Shown here: piece after piece, positions 40,101 through 46,708 of the stretch | Layout: each line of letters opens with the position of its first letter | Position numbering within the stretch: the first letter of the stretch is position 1 | NCBI GenBank assembly: GCA_037074705.1 | Contig: CM073595.1 | Span: 65,772,139 to 65,836,138 of the forward strand | DNA length: 64,000 bases | Direction: 5' to 3' | DNA from: Zhengitettix transpicula | Taxonomy: Eukaryota; Arthropoda; Insecta; Orthoptera; Tetrigidae | Notes under the pieces: model-generated | What the model was told of the DNA's origin: nothing | The model's database searches: none | What the model saw: only the letters and a program-made list of their open reading frames with translations | Position numbers and translations under genes: made by a program

Positions 40101-40657
40101 ATAAGGATGTGACATTGTACAAATAATTGGTACAGAAAGGAGAGAGAGAGAGACATACTTGAAATTGAGGTTCAGTGTTGGCATGGGAGAAAGTTCCTCA
40201 AATTATCATAATCATTCACTTCCTTCTTCAGGAGAGAGTCACAGGATGACATTTTCTCCACTCTCTCCTTAATAAGATTTCTAACACTTCCAAAAATTTG
40301 AAAAACTTTCTCCTATCAATCATGGTGACACCTGATCTCAATTCCAGGTAAGCCACTCACTATTTCCATTTCCTTTCCATATTCATCATCTGTGTGTCAG
40401 TGGTGTAGCATGGTAACCTGCCCTCGCCAGCACTTTTTGGCACATTTTAAAGAAGGAGGTGGCGAATTTGGTCCCCACCCTGGGCGGCTGAAACCTACGC
40501 TATGTCACTGTTGTGTGTGCAGATGGATGTACATAAGAAAATAAAATATATTTTTCAAATAGTGAATATTTATCATTATTTTAATTTTCAGATGGCTGGA
40601 CAGATAGACTTGAATATGCAAAGTGAACTGTTGGCAGCTTTTGAAGAGTCATTATAA
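269..40657 (+). CDS. fs(1)h: BET bromodomain protein, fs(1)h / BRD4 orthologue (3' part, 21 exons)
   Basis: Chromatin reader that binds acetylated histones and recruits P-TEFb to promote transcription elongation (family knowledge). Coding exons: 269-613, 697-828, 1036-1191, 1390-1467, 2685-2765, 5163-5264, 6654-6799, 7064-7217, 7643-8165, 9089-9259, 13696-13815, 14362-14496, 34672-34733, 34940-35306, 36250-36396, 36475-36981, 37311-37405, 38161-38307, 38558-38685, 39381-39531, 40592-40657. All junctions are GT-AG, all phases agree, and the sum is 3,813 nt (1,270 codons plus TAA). Domains in window numbering: linker 1-247, bromodomain 2 about 248-357, phospho-serine and basic regions about 360-430, ET about 550-628, SEED about 680-714, long-isoform tail 715-1270. 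Bromodomain 1 and the start codon lie upstream. The C-terminal residues resemble Drosophila fs(1)h more than any one vertebrate BET protein. The first exon in the window is entered in phase 0. Confidence 0.95.
2040..2430. repeat. Second-subfamily repeats in the fs(1)h intron
   Basis: Two inverted units. 2046-2275 holds the hairpin block CTGAAGGGAGGTGCTCAG and AAG|GTAAGTCAG (2176/2177), then CTATCCAAATGAGTTAATTA and ACAATGTCACATTCTTA. 2270-2430 holds the inverse, GATAGGAAAGAGATAG to CAGGAAAGAAGATGTGAACT. Similar segments recur at 11.7-12.2, 31.45, 33.3, 37.5 and 52.8 kb. Confidence 0.65.
2446..2586. repeat. 141 bp palindrome
   Basis: CAAACTTGAATAGTGAGGAA and its complement bound arms of about 60-65 bp with a loop near 2506-2520. 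The right arm has an extra copy of a CTCCTATTT unit. It starts right after a TA-rich run (2432-2444). Confidence 0.85.
3189..3260. repeat. (TA)n microsatellite
   Basis: About 36 uninterrupted TA units ending at the left end of palindromic repeat copy 1. Confidence 0.95.
3259..3629. repeat. Near-perfect palindromic repeat, copy 1 (about 370 bp)
   Basis: Ends ATTGGTATGGAAAGG and CCTTTCCATACCAAT begin arms of about 160 bp that are complementary almost throughout, with a centre near 3430-3460. It is bounded by (TA)n at 3189-3260 and 3661-3712. The right arm holds, in order, a CTGAAGA-hairpin-GAAA block (3509-3542), TTTCAG|GTAAG at 3589/3590, and a pyrimidine-rich end. This is the best-preserved member of the family. 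Confidence 0.85.
3661..3712. repeat. (TA)n microsatellite
   Basis: About 25 TA units after the right end of copy 1 and before the LINE fragment. Confidence 0.95.
3718..3960 (+). mobile_element. Decayed LINE reverse transcriptase fragment (C-terminal part)
   Basis: Translation gives [20 protein letters not shown], then after a frameshift [20 protein letters not shown] and further residues. This matches the region after the catalytic palm in a common non-LTR reverse transcriptase type (the YGCETWTIGKKD and LEAFEMW motifs). The frameshift and lack of flanking ORFs show that it is dead. It sits in the fs(1)h intron directly after a (TA)n tract, in the same strand as the host gene. Confidence 0.75.
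5608..5730 (-). repeat. Half copy of the palindromic repeat, copy 2
   Basis: Only one arm is present, from TTGGTATGGAAAGG to the TTCAGGAAGG that precedes the palindrome centre in copy 1. Identity to copy 1 is very high. A (TA)n tract abuts its left end. The missing half ends sharply in unrelated sequence. Confidence 0.8.
7064..8120 (+). other. fs(1)h: Phospho-serine cluster, coiled-coil motif B and basic region of fs(1)h
   Basis: Exon 7064-7217 encodes an acidic Ser cluster (alternating S and E/D around [11 protein letters not shown]) that corresponds to the N-terminal phosphorylation site cluster of BRD4, a casein kinase 2 target. It runs into [23 protein letters not shown], split at an intron, which is the motif B coiled coil used for BET dimerisation. 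Exon 7643-8165 then gives a Lys-rich block ([14 protein letters not shown]) equivalent to the basic residue-enriched interaction domain, followed by a Ser/Thr/Pro/Lys-rich linker. Regulation by phosphorylation is family knowledge. Confidence 0.9.
8087..9259 (+). other. fs(1)h: Extra-terminal (ET) domain of fs(1)h
   Basis: The end of exon 7643-8165 ([20 protein letters not shown]) and exon 9089-9259 ([17 protein letters not shown], then [20 protein letters not shown], ending [14 protein letters not shown]) together form a complete ET domain. It is the protein-protein docking module for NSD3, JMJD6 and similar partners. The acidic EIEIDFE strand that pairs with ligand peptides is intact. The intron of about 920 bp splits the Gly codon of the LPG turn (phase 1). 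This is the most strongly conserved block outside the bromodomain. Confidence 0.96.
8524..8577. repeat. Short tandem repeat, 17 bp period
   Basis: Three copies of a TTTATTTACTTCTTTAT unit in the intron that splits the ET domain. Confidence 0.85.
11730..12240. repeat. Second-subfamily repeat pair near the Penelope remnant
   Basis: The + unit at about 11735-11900 contains CTGAAGA-hairpin-GAAA (11758-11790) and CTATCCAAATGAGTTAATCA. A - unit with CTGACGA (12167-12173 on the complement) lies in 12055-12235, which starts ATAGGAAAGAGAGACGG and has TTGACTTACTTTGAAATCAA. A (TA)n(TG)n tract (12011-12050) separates them. Confidence 0.65.
12594..12927 (-). mobile_element. Penelope-like element GIY-YIG endonuclease remnant
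   Basis: The minus strand is open for about 110 codons, from [17 protein letters not shown] through [20 protein letters not shown] and [20 protein letters not shown] to a TAA at 12596-12594. The arrangement matches the C-terminal endonuclease of Penelope-like retroelements: a Cys cluster, the F-x-C-x-S-x-x-IYxIxC motif, then IGET-like and HR-like residues. The YIG Tyr is replaced by Asn and GET by GQA, so the domain is degenerate or divergent although no internal stop is seen. A G-rich run follows at 12569-12583. The GC content is higher than in the surrounding sequence. Confidence 0.7.
13410..13513. repeat. (TG)n(TA)n compound microsatellite
   Basis: A TG run (about 13412-13452) passes into a TA run (13456-13513). 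No repeat-family element was recognised beside this one. Confidence 0.95.
13696..14496 (+). other. fs(1)h: Post-ET basic helix and SEED (Ser/Asp/Glu-rich) region of fs(1)h
   Basis: Exon 13696-13815 completes the PYYKK junction and encodes [20 protein letters not shown], matching the segment that follows ET in fs(1)h. Exon 14362-14496 encodes a short linker, then a run of Ser with interspersed Asp ending [10 protein letters not shown], the SEED region. Short BET isoforms end at this position. Both exons are entered and left in phase 1. Confidence 0.9.
14116..14228 (+). repeat. Direct repeat unit, first copy (about 110 bp)
   Basis: TTGCAGACTATATTTTAGCT through TGGTACTACAAGGAAAATGT to CAGCAATCTGAATATACATT matches 18236-18345 at roughly four of five positions. 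The first copy is in the intron before the SEED exon and the second lies 4.1 kb later in the 20 kb intron. No terminal inverted repeats are seen, so the origin is unclear. Confidence 0.7.
14497..14501 (+). other. fs(1)h: Candidate intron-retention stop for a short fs(1)h isoform
   Basis: The reading frame leaving exon 14362-14496 runs GAA GCA G|GT TAG. If the 20 kb intron is not spliced, translation adds one Gly and stops at TAG 14499-14501. The protein would then end SDSEAG, close to the C-terminus of short BRD4. That fs(1)h and BRD4 make short isoforms ending after SEED is established. That this stop is used here is inference; a poly(A) site further into the intron would be needed and was not identified. 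Confidence 0.5.
14696..14945. repeat. Palindromic repeat, copy 3 (diverged)
   Basis: Arms GGGTCACCTGAAATTGGAGC and ATCAATTTCAGGTAAGCC are related to copy 1 in inverted order. It contains a CTGAAGA-hairpin-GAAA block at 14841-14870 and CAG|GTAAG at 14917/14918. Confidence 0.7.
15012..15303. repeat. Palindromic repeat, copy 4
   Basis: Left arm AGAAAGGAAAGAGAGAGAG leads to GTGGCTTACCTGAAATTG. The right arm ends CAATTTCAG|GTAAGT (15264/15265) and then a pyrimidine run. The centre carries the same GCACGGAATGGTGTAACACT block as copy 1. A short (TA)n follows at 15319-15334. Confidence 0.8.
15439..15510 (+). repeat. tRNA-derived SINE head
   Basis: Exactly 72 nt with a perfect 7 bp acceptor stem (GACCCAG/CTGGGTC), a D arm (GGCA/TGTC with one wobble) and a T arm (CAGG TTCATGT CCTG). 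A-box-like TGGGCAAGATGG is at 15446-15457 and B-box-like GGTTCATGTCC at 15490-15500. The anticodon arm does not pair, so it is not a working tRNA gene. It is embedded between two copies of a TGACTTTGTCACCAAATTAG direct repeat (about 15335-15355 and 15667-15686). Confidence 0.6.
15590..15686. repeat. Half copy of the 2.45 kb palindrome
   Basis: GAATTCACATAAAGCG followed by CCTCCTATTTCTCC and a CTCACTATTCAAGTTCG end matches the right arm of the palindrome at 2446-2586. It is nested in a segment bounded by TGACTTTGTCACCAAATTAG direct repeats that also contains the SINE at 15439. Confidence 0.7.
15715..16135. repeat. Diverged repeat-family segments
   Basis: 15719-15970 carries the GATAGGAGAGAGAGACAG and CTTACCTTAAATCGACAG arms of the second subfamily. 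15996-16135 starts TTGGCTTGCCTGCTATTGAG with a degraded AGTGTTGCTTCTTGAAA block and ends in a G run. (TA)n tracts separate the units. Confidence 0.5.
18236..18345 (+). repeat. Direct repeat unit, second copy
   Basis: TTGCAGACTATACTTGAGCT through TGGTACTACAAGAAAAATGT to CAGCAGTCTGAATATATATT; the partner is at 14116-14228 in the same orientation. Confidence 0.7.
22869..23150. repeat. Palindromic repeat, copy 5
   Basis: Left arm AAGGGCTTACCTTAAATTGA. The right part has CTGAGGA-hairpin-GAAA (23057-23090) and GTAAG|GTAAGTTAGCC near 23116. The centre forms a CAACCACACA...TGTGTGGTTG hairpin (22996-23030). Confidence 0.7.
23214..23470. repeat. Palindromic repeat, copy 6 (decayed right arm)
   Basis: The left arm is well kept from TGGTATGGAAAGGAAAGAG through GTGGCTTACCTGAAATTGAA to CTTCAAATTTTCAGAGGCTC. 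The right arm retains CTCTGAAAATTTGAA and a degraded TCTCTCTTTCGTATCC end. The splice-like junction is lost. Confidence 0.7.
23822..23893 (+). repeat. Probable tRNA-derived SINE fragment
   Basis: A-box-like TGATGTAGTGG (23829-23839) and a B-box-like block ending AGATTAGATTCC (23872-23883), about 33 nt apart. This is the spacing of a tRNA-derived RNA polymerase III promoter. The B box is degraded and no clean cloverleaf forms. Confidence 0.35.
24060..24185 (+). repeat. Decayed repeat-family half copy
   Basis: Retains TGGAAACCTCCTTTAACACT, CAG|GTAAGCCAC (24164/24165) and a weak pyrimidine-rich end. The hairpin block is not readable. Confidence 0.4.
30781..31045. repeat. Palindromic repeat, copy 7, with intact ends
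   Basis: Both termini are complete: AATATTGGTATGGAAAGG and CCTTTCCATACCAATATT. The left arm is shortened internally. The right arm has CTGAACA-hairpin-GAAA (30921-30954) and ACTTTCAG|GTAAGCCAC (31001/31002). A (TA)n(CA)n(GA)n tract follows at 31050-31116. Confidence 0.85.
31050..31116. repeat. (TA)n(CA)n(GA)n compound microsatellite
   Basis: TA, CA and GA runs in succession immediately after palindromic copy 7. Confidence 0.95.
31245..31650. repeat. Second-subfamily repeat segments
   Basis: 31245-31440 has a GGGCTGGGAAGCCATAACATG block and a TTAATTAATTTTGATGTCAC end followed by (TA)n. 31457-31650 is a shorter inverted unit (CTGAAATCAACTGTTGGGCT paired with CCAACTGTTGGTTTCAG) ending in CTATCTAAATGTGTTACTTA. 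Confidence 0.6.
31673..32038. repeat. Palindromic repeat, copy 8
   Basis: Left arm TATGGAAAGGAAAGAGAGAG, right arm CAATTTCAG|GTAAGCCACG (31997/31998) and then TTTCCTTTCCATACCAATAT. The centre differs from copy 1 and includes ACAGTAAAACCTATATATAA. A (TA)n run precedes it. Confidence 0.8.
33280..33450 (-). repeat. Decayed second-subfamily repeat
   Basis: Contains GATAGGAAAG, GTCGACTTACCTGAAATCAA and, on the complement, CTGATGA (33431-33437), the canonical hammerhead form of the variable motif. The following GAAA element is not preserved. Confidence 0.5.
34672..37405 (+). other. fs(1)h: Long-isoform low-complexity exons of fs(1)h (5 exons)
   Basis: Exons 34672-34733, 34940-35306, 36250-36396, 36475-36981 and 37311-37405. 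The first starts [17 protein letters not shown], a short conserved basic peptide. The second is rich in Thr, Ser and Asn (runs of T followed by alternating S and N), typical of insect low-complexity segments. The next two are Pro/Ser/Thr-rich with PPVIPP-like runs. The last ends [11 protein letters not shown], leading into the conserved WSSLA motif. No folded domain is visible. The region is likely disordered and may contribute to condensate formation (inference). Confidence 0.88.
35588..35885. repeat. Palindromic repeat with AT-rich arms
   Basis: Inverted arms around TTAATCTTAAATTGAGAATT / AACTCTCAATTTAGGGTAAA and AGAAGCATGTC / GACATGCTTCT, followed by a CTTTCCTGTCTATATTAATT end. Its position and organisation match the main family, but the hairpin block is degraded. 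Confidence 0.6.
37505..37760. repeat. Decayed second-subfamily repeat
   Basis: Retains AGATAGGAAAGAGAGACAGG, GTAAGTTGACTTTGCTGTCT, CTATCTAAATGTGTTTTTTA and a TCATATTTTCCTTATG end followed by (TA)n. It lies between fs(1)h exons 37311-37405 and 38161-38307. Confidence 0.55.
40129..40385. repeat. Palindromic repeat, copy 9, in the last fs(1)h intron
   Basis: Left arm GGTACAGAAAGGAGAGAGAG. The right arm has TTCCAAAAATTTGAAAAACT, CTCAATTCCAG|GTAAGCCAC (40347/40348) and TTTCCATTTCCTTTCCATAT. It is diverged but the order of blocks is conserved. It ends 206 bp before the final coding exon. Confidence 0.7.
40398..40510. mobile_element. hAT-like miniature element (113 bp)
   Basis: Ends are CAGTGGTGTAGC and the imperfect complement GCTATGTCACTG (10 of 12 positions pair). 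Flanking octamers ctgtgtgt (40390-40397) and ttgtgtgt (40511-40518) differ at one base, fitting the 8 bp target duplication of hAT elements, although the flank is a simple TG-rich sequence. There is no coding capacity, and it is GC-richer than its surroundings. It inserted just after a palindromic repeat in the last fs(1)h intron. Confidence 0.6.
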
Positions 40658-40677
40658 TGAAACTGTGCATAGTTTCC

Positions 40678-40732
40678 AATAAATACAATAATGTGAATAT
40701 GTATATAGCAATAGTGAACCAAAACAAATAAA
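40678..40732 (+). terminator. fs(1)h polyadenylation signals
   Basis: AATAAA hexamers occur at 40678-40683 and 40727-40732, 21 and 70 bases after the TAA. Either could direct a very short 3' UTR. Further hexamers downstream in the AT-rich spacer cannot be excluded as the main site. Confidence 0.5.
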
Positions 40733-43700
40733 GTGCACAAATAGTTAAGTTTAGTTATTGTGACAACTAGTGGATGTCATGAAGAATTTAGAAAGAGTAT
40801 CTTGCAATATTAATTCTAAGTATATCTTTAATTGTGGGTGTGGACATTATTCTCTTCAATTAATAAGTTTCACTATATAATTGTGACTCACCACGAGGAT
40901 CAAAATAACTCAAGTGATAGTGTTAATAATTTGTATTACAAATTAACTTACTATTTATGCCATTGGGTGATCATTGATGTAATTACTTTACACTAACTGT
41001 TCATTGCTTATGAAATGCATAAATCATCATTAACTTCGCCTTGTAACAACCTGGAAGATTGATAGTGAGAAATTAATTGATCATCCAATTGCGTGTTTTT
41101 CGTCAACTGCTCCCAAGCAAATGATATGCAAAATAAGTTTGTGTTACAAATTTAGTTAAGTTATGTGTGTGTCAATTTTGCTTGTGCTACCAAATTAATT
41201 TATCTATTTTATGAGTGACAAACCTGAGTAAAATTCAGAATTGTAAAGGTTGAAGAACTTATCTGTTTTCAATATTTGCACCTATATGACTGATTACTGT
41301 GTTTCAGTTCTGATAACAGCATTTTCATTAATGTCATATGTAAACTGTGAAAATGTAAATATTCTTTGAGTATGTTTATAGGTAATTTATTGTTAAGGGC
41401 ATTCTCCCTGTGTGACTTGTTATTCAGTATTGCCTAATTTTGTATTTTTAATAGGAAATCATGTTCTGTTGAATACTAAATTTAATTTTCAATAATGAAA
41501 GTATAGATAGACAATTATAATAACTTAATCATATTGTAAAGAGAACTGTATGTGTAATTTGAAATGTCACTAATTATATATTCAACAGCAAAAAGTGTCG
41601 GATATGCAGTTTGTTAGCCCATCTGAATAACAGCTTTTCTGTTGTTCAAAGCAAAAAACTATTATTTTGAGTTAAATGTTATACAGGAAACCTTTTATAC
41701 TCAAGCTTTTAAAAAAATTCGTATTACCAATGACATCTATTAAAGAAATGATATATATCACAAACAACCATAAAACTAGATTCATATTGGCACATTGTTT
41801 GTAGTAATTATCTAGCAAAATTACAGTTGTCATTCTTCTCTGTTGCACATCTTTTAATACTTGAAATGGAGATACATGTGGCTTTCTCTTATATAAATAG
41901 AAGTCCAAGTGTATTGGTAATGAGGATAAATGTGAAATTTTTTGTCACTATAATAAGCCTCTATTTCATATTGAAATTTGGCATAAAACTATACATTATT
42001 TAAAAAATTCATTGTTATTGAAAGCTATCACATGGTATTTCAAATCAACACAATACAATGAGTTCTATTCACTAATTATCTTTCATCATTGTATTATAAA
42101 AATGTTAATTAAAATTACATATTTGTGGATATTTAATATATCTATTGATAAAAATATGTTGAATCCAAATGTGCATTTCTTGTCAAATATTGTTATAAAA
42201 ATTAAATTGTAACTTCATATTGATTTTGCATTCCAAGTTCTTAGAAATATTAATTATATTATTGTAAATCATTTTATATGCTTTACAGTGTTAAAATTTT
42301 CATGATTAAGAAGTGAAATTATTCCAGAATCAGGCCTAACAATAATTGTGTATCATATGACAGTTTTATCATTTGTAGTTTTTCATAATTGAAAAAAAAA
42401 ACTTTGAATGGTTATTGTGTGTCTTCTTGTGTTACTGTAAAACAGTTTCACTTTTTAAACTTGTGCAAAACATTTATATAGCAACAACTTTATACCGTTC
42501 TATTATGAAAATAAAAACCTAATTTTGATTTAATATAAATGACAAAATGTCACAATATGCAAGTTCAAATAATTTGCCTATCAATATTAAAAACACACTG
42601 ACTTGAGTATGCCACTCTGTTGCATATATAATAGATATTTGAAACCTTTACTCCATTTCAATGTCCCATAATTCTTTGCAATTTACTTTGTTTTTTAATG
42701 TTCGGCTAATGTCAGATCTAAAAATTTTATTAACTTATTTTCTTAAAGGAATCATTTATTTGTATTTATCATATGCAATTATTTAAAAAATTCAGCTTGT
42801 AAAGTGACAAAATTGATTCTCTTTACAGAAAGTTTTGGCCCGTATATTTGTTTACGAGCTTAATTTTCCAACAATGAATGTATTATAAATGATATATTCT
42901 ATACCATGTTGCCATCTTTAGAATGAAATTCATAAAAGAAATGTAACTAAAAGGAAATTTTTTGTTTAATGAATGAATGACAGTTTTATTTAGATAAATT
43001 GACCATAATAAACAAACTTCAACTCAGTATTTTTTGTGTTCTTAACTACCTACCTATGTTACCCAACAATTATTATTTGCATCAGTGAACTTTCTAATAT
43101 AAGATTTTTGGCACTGACCAAATAGTTATTGGAATTCATTAAGAAAGTGCAGGCTGTAATAGAATATCAATTATGCCCTTTTACTAGTAAGTGCACCAAC
43201 AATGACAAACTCTTGACATACAATTTTGTACTAGAGAAATTGATGACTAGCATATTTCTTAAAGATGCTTCATACCTGCCACATACTACGTCATTCATTT
43301 ATATTTATTGTCAGGAAATGAAATTCTTTTGTTCTCCATATTCTGCCTCTCTGTTTACTATTTCTCCTGAATACAGAACACATCAAGTTTTATAGTGCAA
43401 ATTTATTTAACAATTTTTGAGACTTTTTTTTTTTGTTTCCACTTATCTAGCATACATATAAATTCCTGCTCGCAAATGATTTATTGTTTCATTTTCCTCA
43501 CTTTTAAACATTCACATATTGTACAATGCCATCAGTTTCTCAAAATTTTAACTACAGTTAATGTTTAATGCACTTGAATGGTTAGTAAGGTTGACAGAAT
43601 TTAGTTTTTCATACAGGTTAAGTGCCCTCACAATTTTCAAGTGGTGGATGTAAAAAAATTTACTAATTTTTTTTATATAAATTGCAAATTGTTCAATGGC

Positions 43701-45632
43701 TTACTTGTACAGCATAAACACTACACATTGTCTCAATAATATCTGAAATGCTATTAAACAAATGAAAACTCACAGTGAGAAAGGGTACTTTTCAATACAT
43801 TTCTCCATTAAAGTTATGAATTAAACATTAGAATTACATATATAAAATATTTTGCAATAAATTACAGCTTACTGAAGTAATAAAATGTCAATGAGGCATT
43901 TTGCCAGATGCCTTTATCAATCAAGTGTTCTATTTTTTACCAAAAAAATTATTTGTATGGATTCCAAATATTAGAGATTTTGACAGAACTCTAACATTAA
44001 AATTTAGTCAAATGACAGGTTGATAATTAAAATCAAAACAATCCATTTGTATTTAAAAATGTATTATGTACATGTTATATATAAAAGTGTGTACAAAAAA
44101 TTTTTTAAGTTGAATTACCAAAACATTAAGCATATATACACTTGAAAATATTCTATAAATATAAAAAGGTTTAGCTTTCTTAAAGTCATTACCAATCTGC
44201 CTATAATGAAAATGTGTTTTGCAAATATTTTAACATTTTCCATTCCATTGCAGTTTATGATGGTTGTAGCCAAACATTTTAAGCATATTAAAAGGTAAAC
44301 AATTTGGCTAGTTAGATATATTCTGGACATAATACTTGTAATACTGATATTGTGAAAAACAAACTTGCAAAACATTTCAAGTGGGTTGCTCCAAATTTCA
44401 GATACCACTAATATCAGAAAGGTAAATAGACACACAAACTGGTAAAATGTTCTGCATATTTATAAACATGATATTGTGAATGATATCAGTATTAATGGTT
44501 CGTACAACGATTTAGATTATTATAAATTTTGTATTAGACAACCTTGACAATAGAAATTATATAAATATGAACCCAAAAAAGTGCTGCAAATTTAATTTCT
44601 TAGCAAGTCTAACGAAAATGTATCAGTCATCATAAAACTCCTCGTCATGTTTCATCTTTATTTTTATAATCAATGGATTAAAGTGCATGAAGGTAACTGA
44701 TGTAAATTCAAATAATAATACAAATGTACAAAATGAATTGATTGAAGATATGCTTTATTACAACAAAATATAATTTTTGTTGTAAATGTTTTTCTTTCTA
44801 ACCATTAAATATCTAACAATATTAAACTAATATATTGCACCAATTTGGAAAATGCCAAGTAATACTATGTCTTCGTTAATTTTATACTTTCAAAATTAAC
44901 AAAACATGTATAACTATTGGAACACATCCAAATTTTTGAACCAAAGTTTCTGATCAACATTTTTTCCAGTCCAGTGAAATTTTAATAAATATTATTTTTT
45001 ACTACAATTAAAATGTGCCTGTCTCTGATTTGTATAAAGCTGCATCATTTGTGTTATTTAAGGTTTAAAACAATATAAGAATTGTTCCCAAATATATAAA
45101 CTTACACTCTTTTCACCACAATTATTGCTCAATGTACATATTTCAGGTAATTACATTGTAGTGGGAGATGTTTAACTTAAAATGAACGTTGACTCGCCAA
45201 TTTCCTTGAACAAGCTATTGGATTTTATATTACCGTGGTGTCAATGTAGCATATTTATAGTTGGAAGACTAGTACAAAAAATTAATTCATAAATAAGGAA
45301 CATCTTATTTAATTGTGTATGTACTATTTATCTGAATTTATTATATAGCTAATAATGTTGGGTAGAGACAAAGAAAGGATTATCCATCTACTTTTATCAT
45401 CCAAGGATTTTGAATGTAACTTTATATGAAAACCTTTCTACAGACCTAGAGACTTTCTTAATTATGATTATAAAGTAATGTAAAAATAAAGAGTTTTAAC
45501 TAAACGGCACTTTTAAGACTTCAATTTAAAGCAATATTTATGACTCGAGAGATATCATGTTTAAAAATGATGCTTTTCAGAACATTCTGAACAAAAGTCA
45601 TTGATAAAACAGATTCAAGAGTTGTGTCAAAA
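40733..45632. other. AT-rich spacer between convergent genes
   Basis: About 4.9 kb between the stop codons of fs(1)h (+) and the LRMDA-like gene (-). It probably contains both 3' UTRs. It has scattered AATAAA/TTTATT hexamers and short simple runs. I saw no open frame with recognisable similarity, no RNA gene and no clear transposon. Confidence 0.6.
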
Positions 45633-46650
45633 CTATAGATCATTATTTCTAATAAATCGATTTCCTTCGGAATGTTTCCCAGAGTATCGGTAGCGGCATT
45701 TCCCGTAGGCTCCTGGAATCACAAAAAAGTCTAAGTTTACAATTCAAACTTCACATGAGATGGTTTCTGTCCCAGTGAAGTTTCTTGAGTTAGACCCAAT
45801 TGAATATATCTATGATCATGAAGACATGGTGTAATTCTAATTGTTTTTCCTCTATTCCTGAATAAAAACAGTGTAACCACCATTTTAAGTTGATTTTAAT
45901 GGAACTATGTATGCAATACTTTATTCTGTAAAAATCCTATCCCAATTTCTCATTCACTTAATATGCAACGTAAAACTCAAACCTTTATCATTTTACTCTA
46001 AATCAGTATCACAACACTTGAGAGGCACACTTCTTTAGCAGGTTAGTCCAAAAGCAAAATTCTCATTTTATAAAAAAAAATACCATAGACATAGTGTGAA
46101 GAAAGTTCGTATTTAGTAGTGGTAAATCTATTATAAAAAATAATTTCACTCTTACAAAACTAATAACATTGCTTTTTATATTCAAGTTTGTTGAGATATA
46201 AGTAATTGCAATCGACAACTTTTACTCTAAATAAATAAAAGAGGTATCGTACCTTGATGGTCTCCCATATTTCTTCTTGATGTTGGAAGAGGAGTGTAAT
46301 TGTCAAAGCTACCTGCTACTGTAACATCTCCATATTTAATCTGAAAAATTATAAATAAAATTGCAGGGATAATGGATTAAATTTATTTAATGAAATTTTC
46401 AAATTTCTCACAGATATCTTTAAGCATCTGAAAATTGTTGATCTGTAAAGATGTTGAATTTAATTGATAATCACCAGGGATTTAATGTCAATGGTTACAC
46501 GATTGTAAATGTTATATTCTATAATTGAGTGTTAGGTTTCAAAACAATGTACACTGCTTGACAGGAAACTAAAATTTAAACTAATACATTGAATTATAGC
46601 TCATATTAAAATTTTATACTTCTTCACACAAAATGTAAAAAATTATTATA

Positions 46651-46708
<58 letters not shown>

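Larger units (their letters stand above)
38161..40657 (+). other. fs(1)h: C-terminal WSSLA region and P-TEFb-binding motif (CTM) of fs(1)h
   Basis: Exon 38161-38307 encodes [16 protein letters not shown] and then [15 protein letters not shown]. Exons 38558-38685 and 39381-39531 form a charged Glu/Lys/Arg helix ending [19 protein letters not shown]. The last exon, 40592-40657, encodes [20 protein letters not shown], then Leu and TAA. This block matches the C-terminus of the long fs(1)h and BRD4 isoforms, which binds the cyclin T/CDK9 elongation factor P-TEFb. All expected landmarks are present, so this is the functional long-isoform end. Confidence 0.95.
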
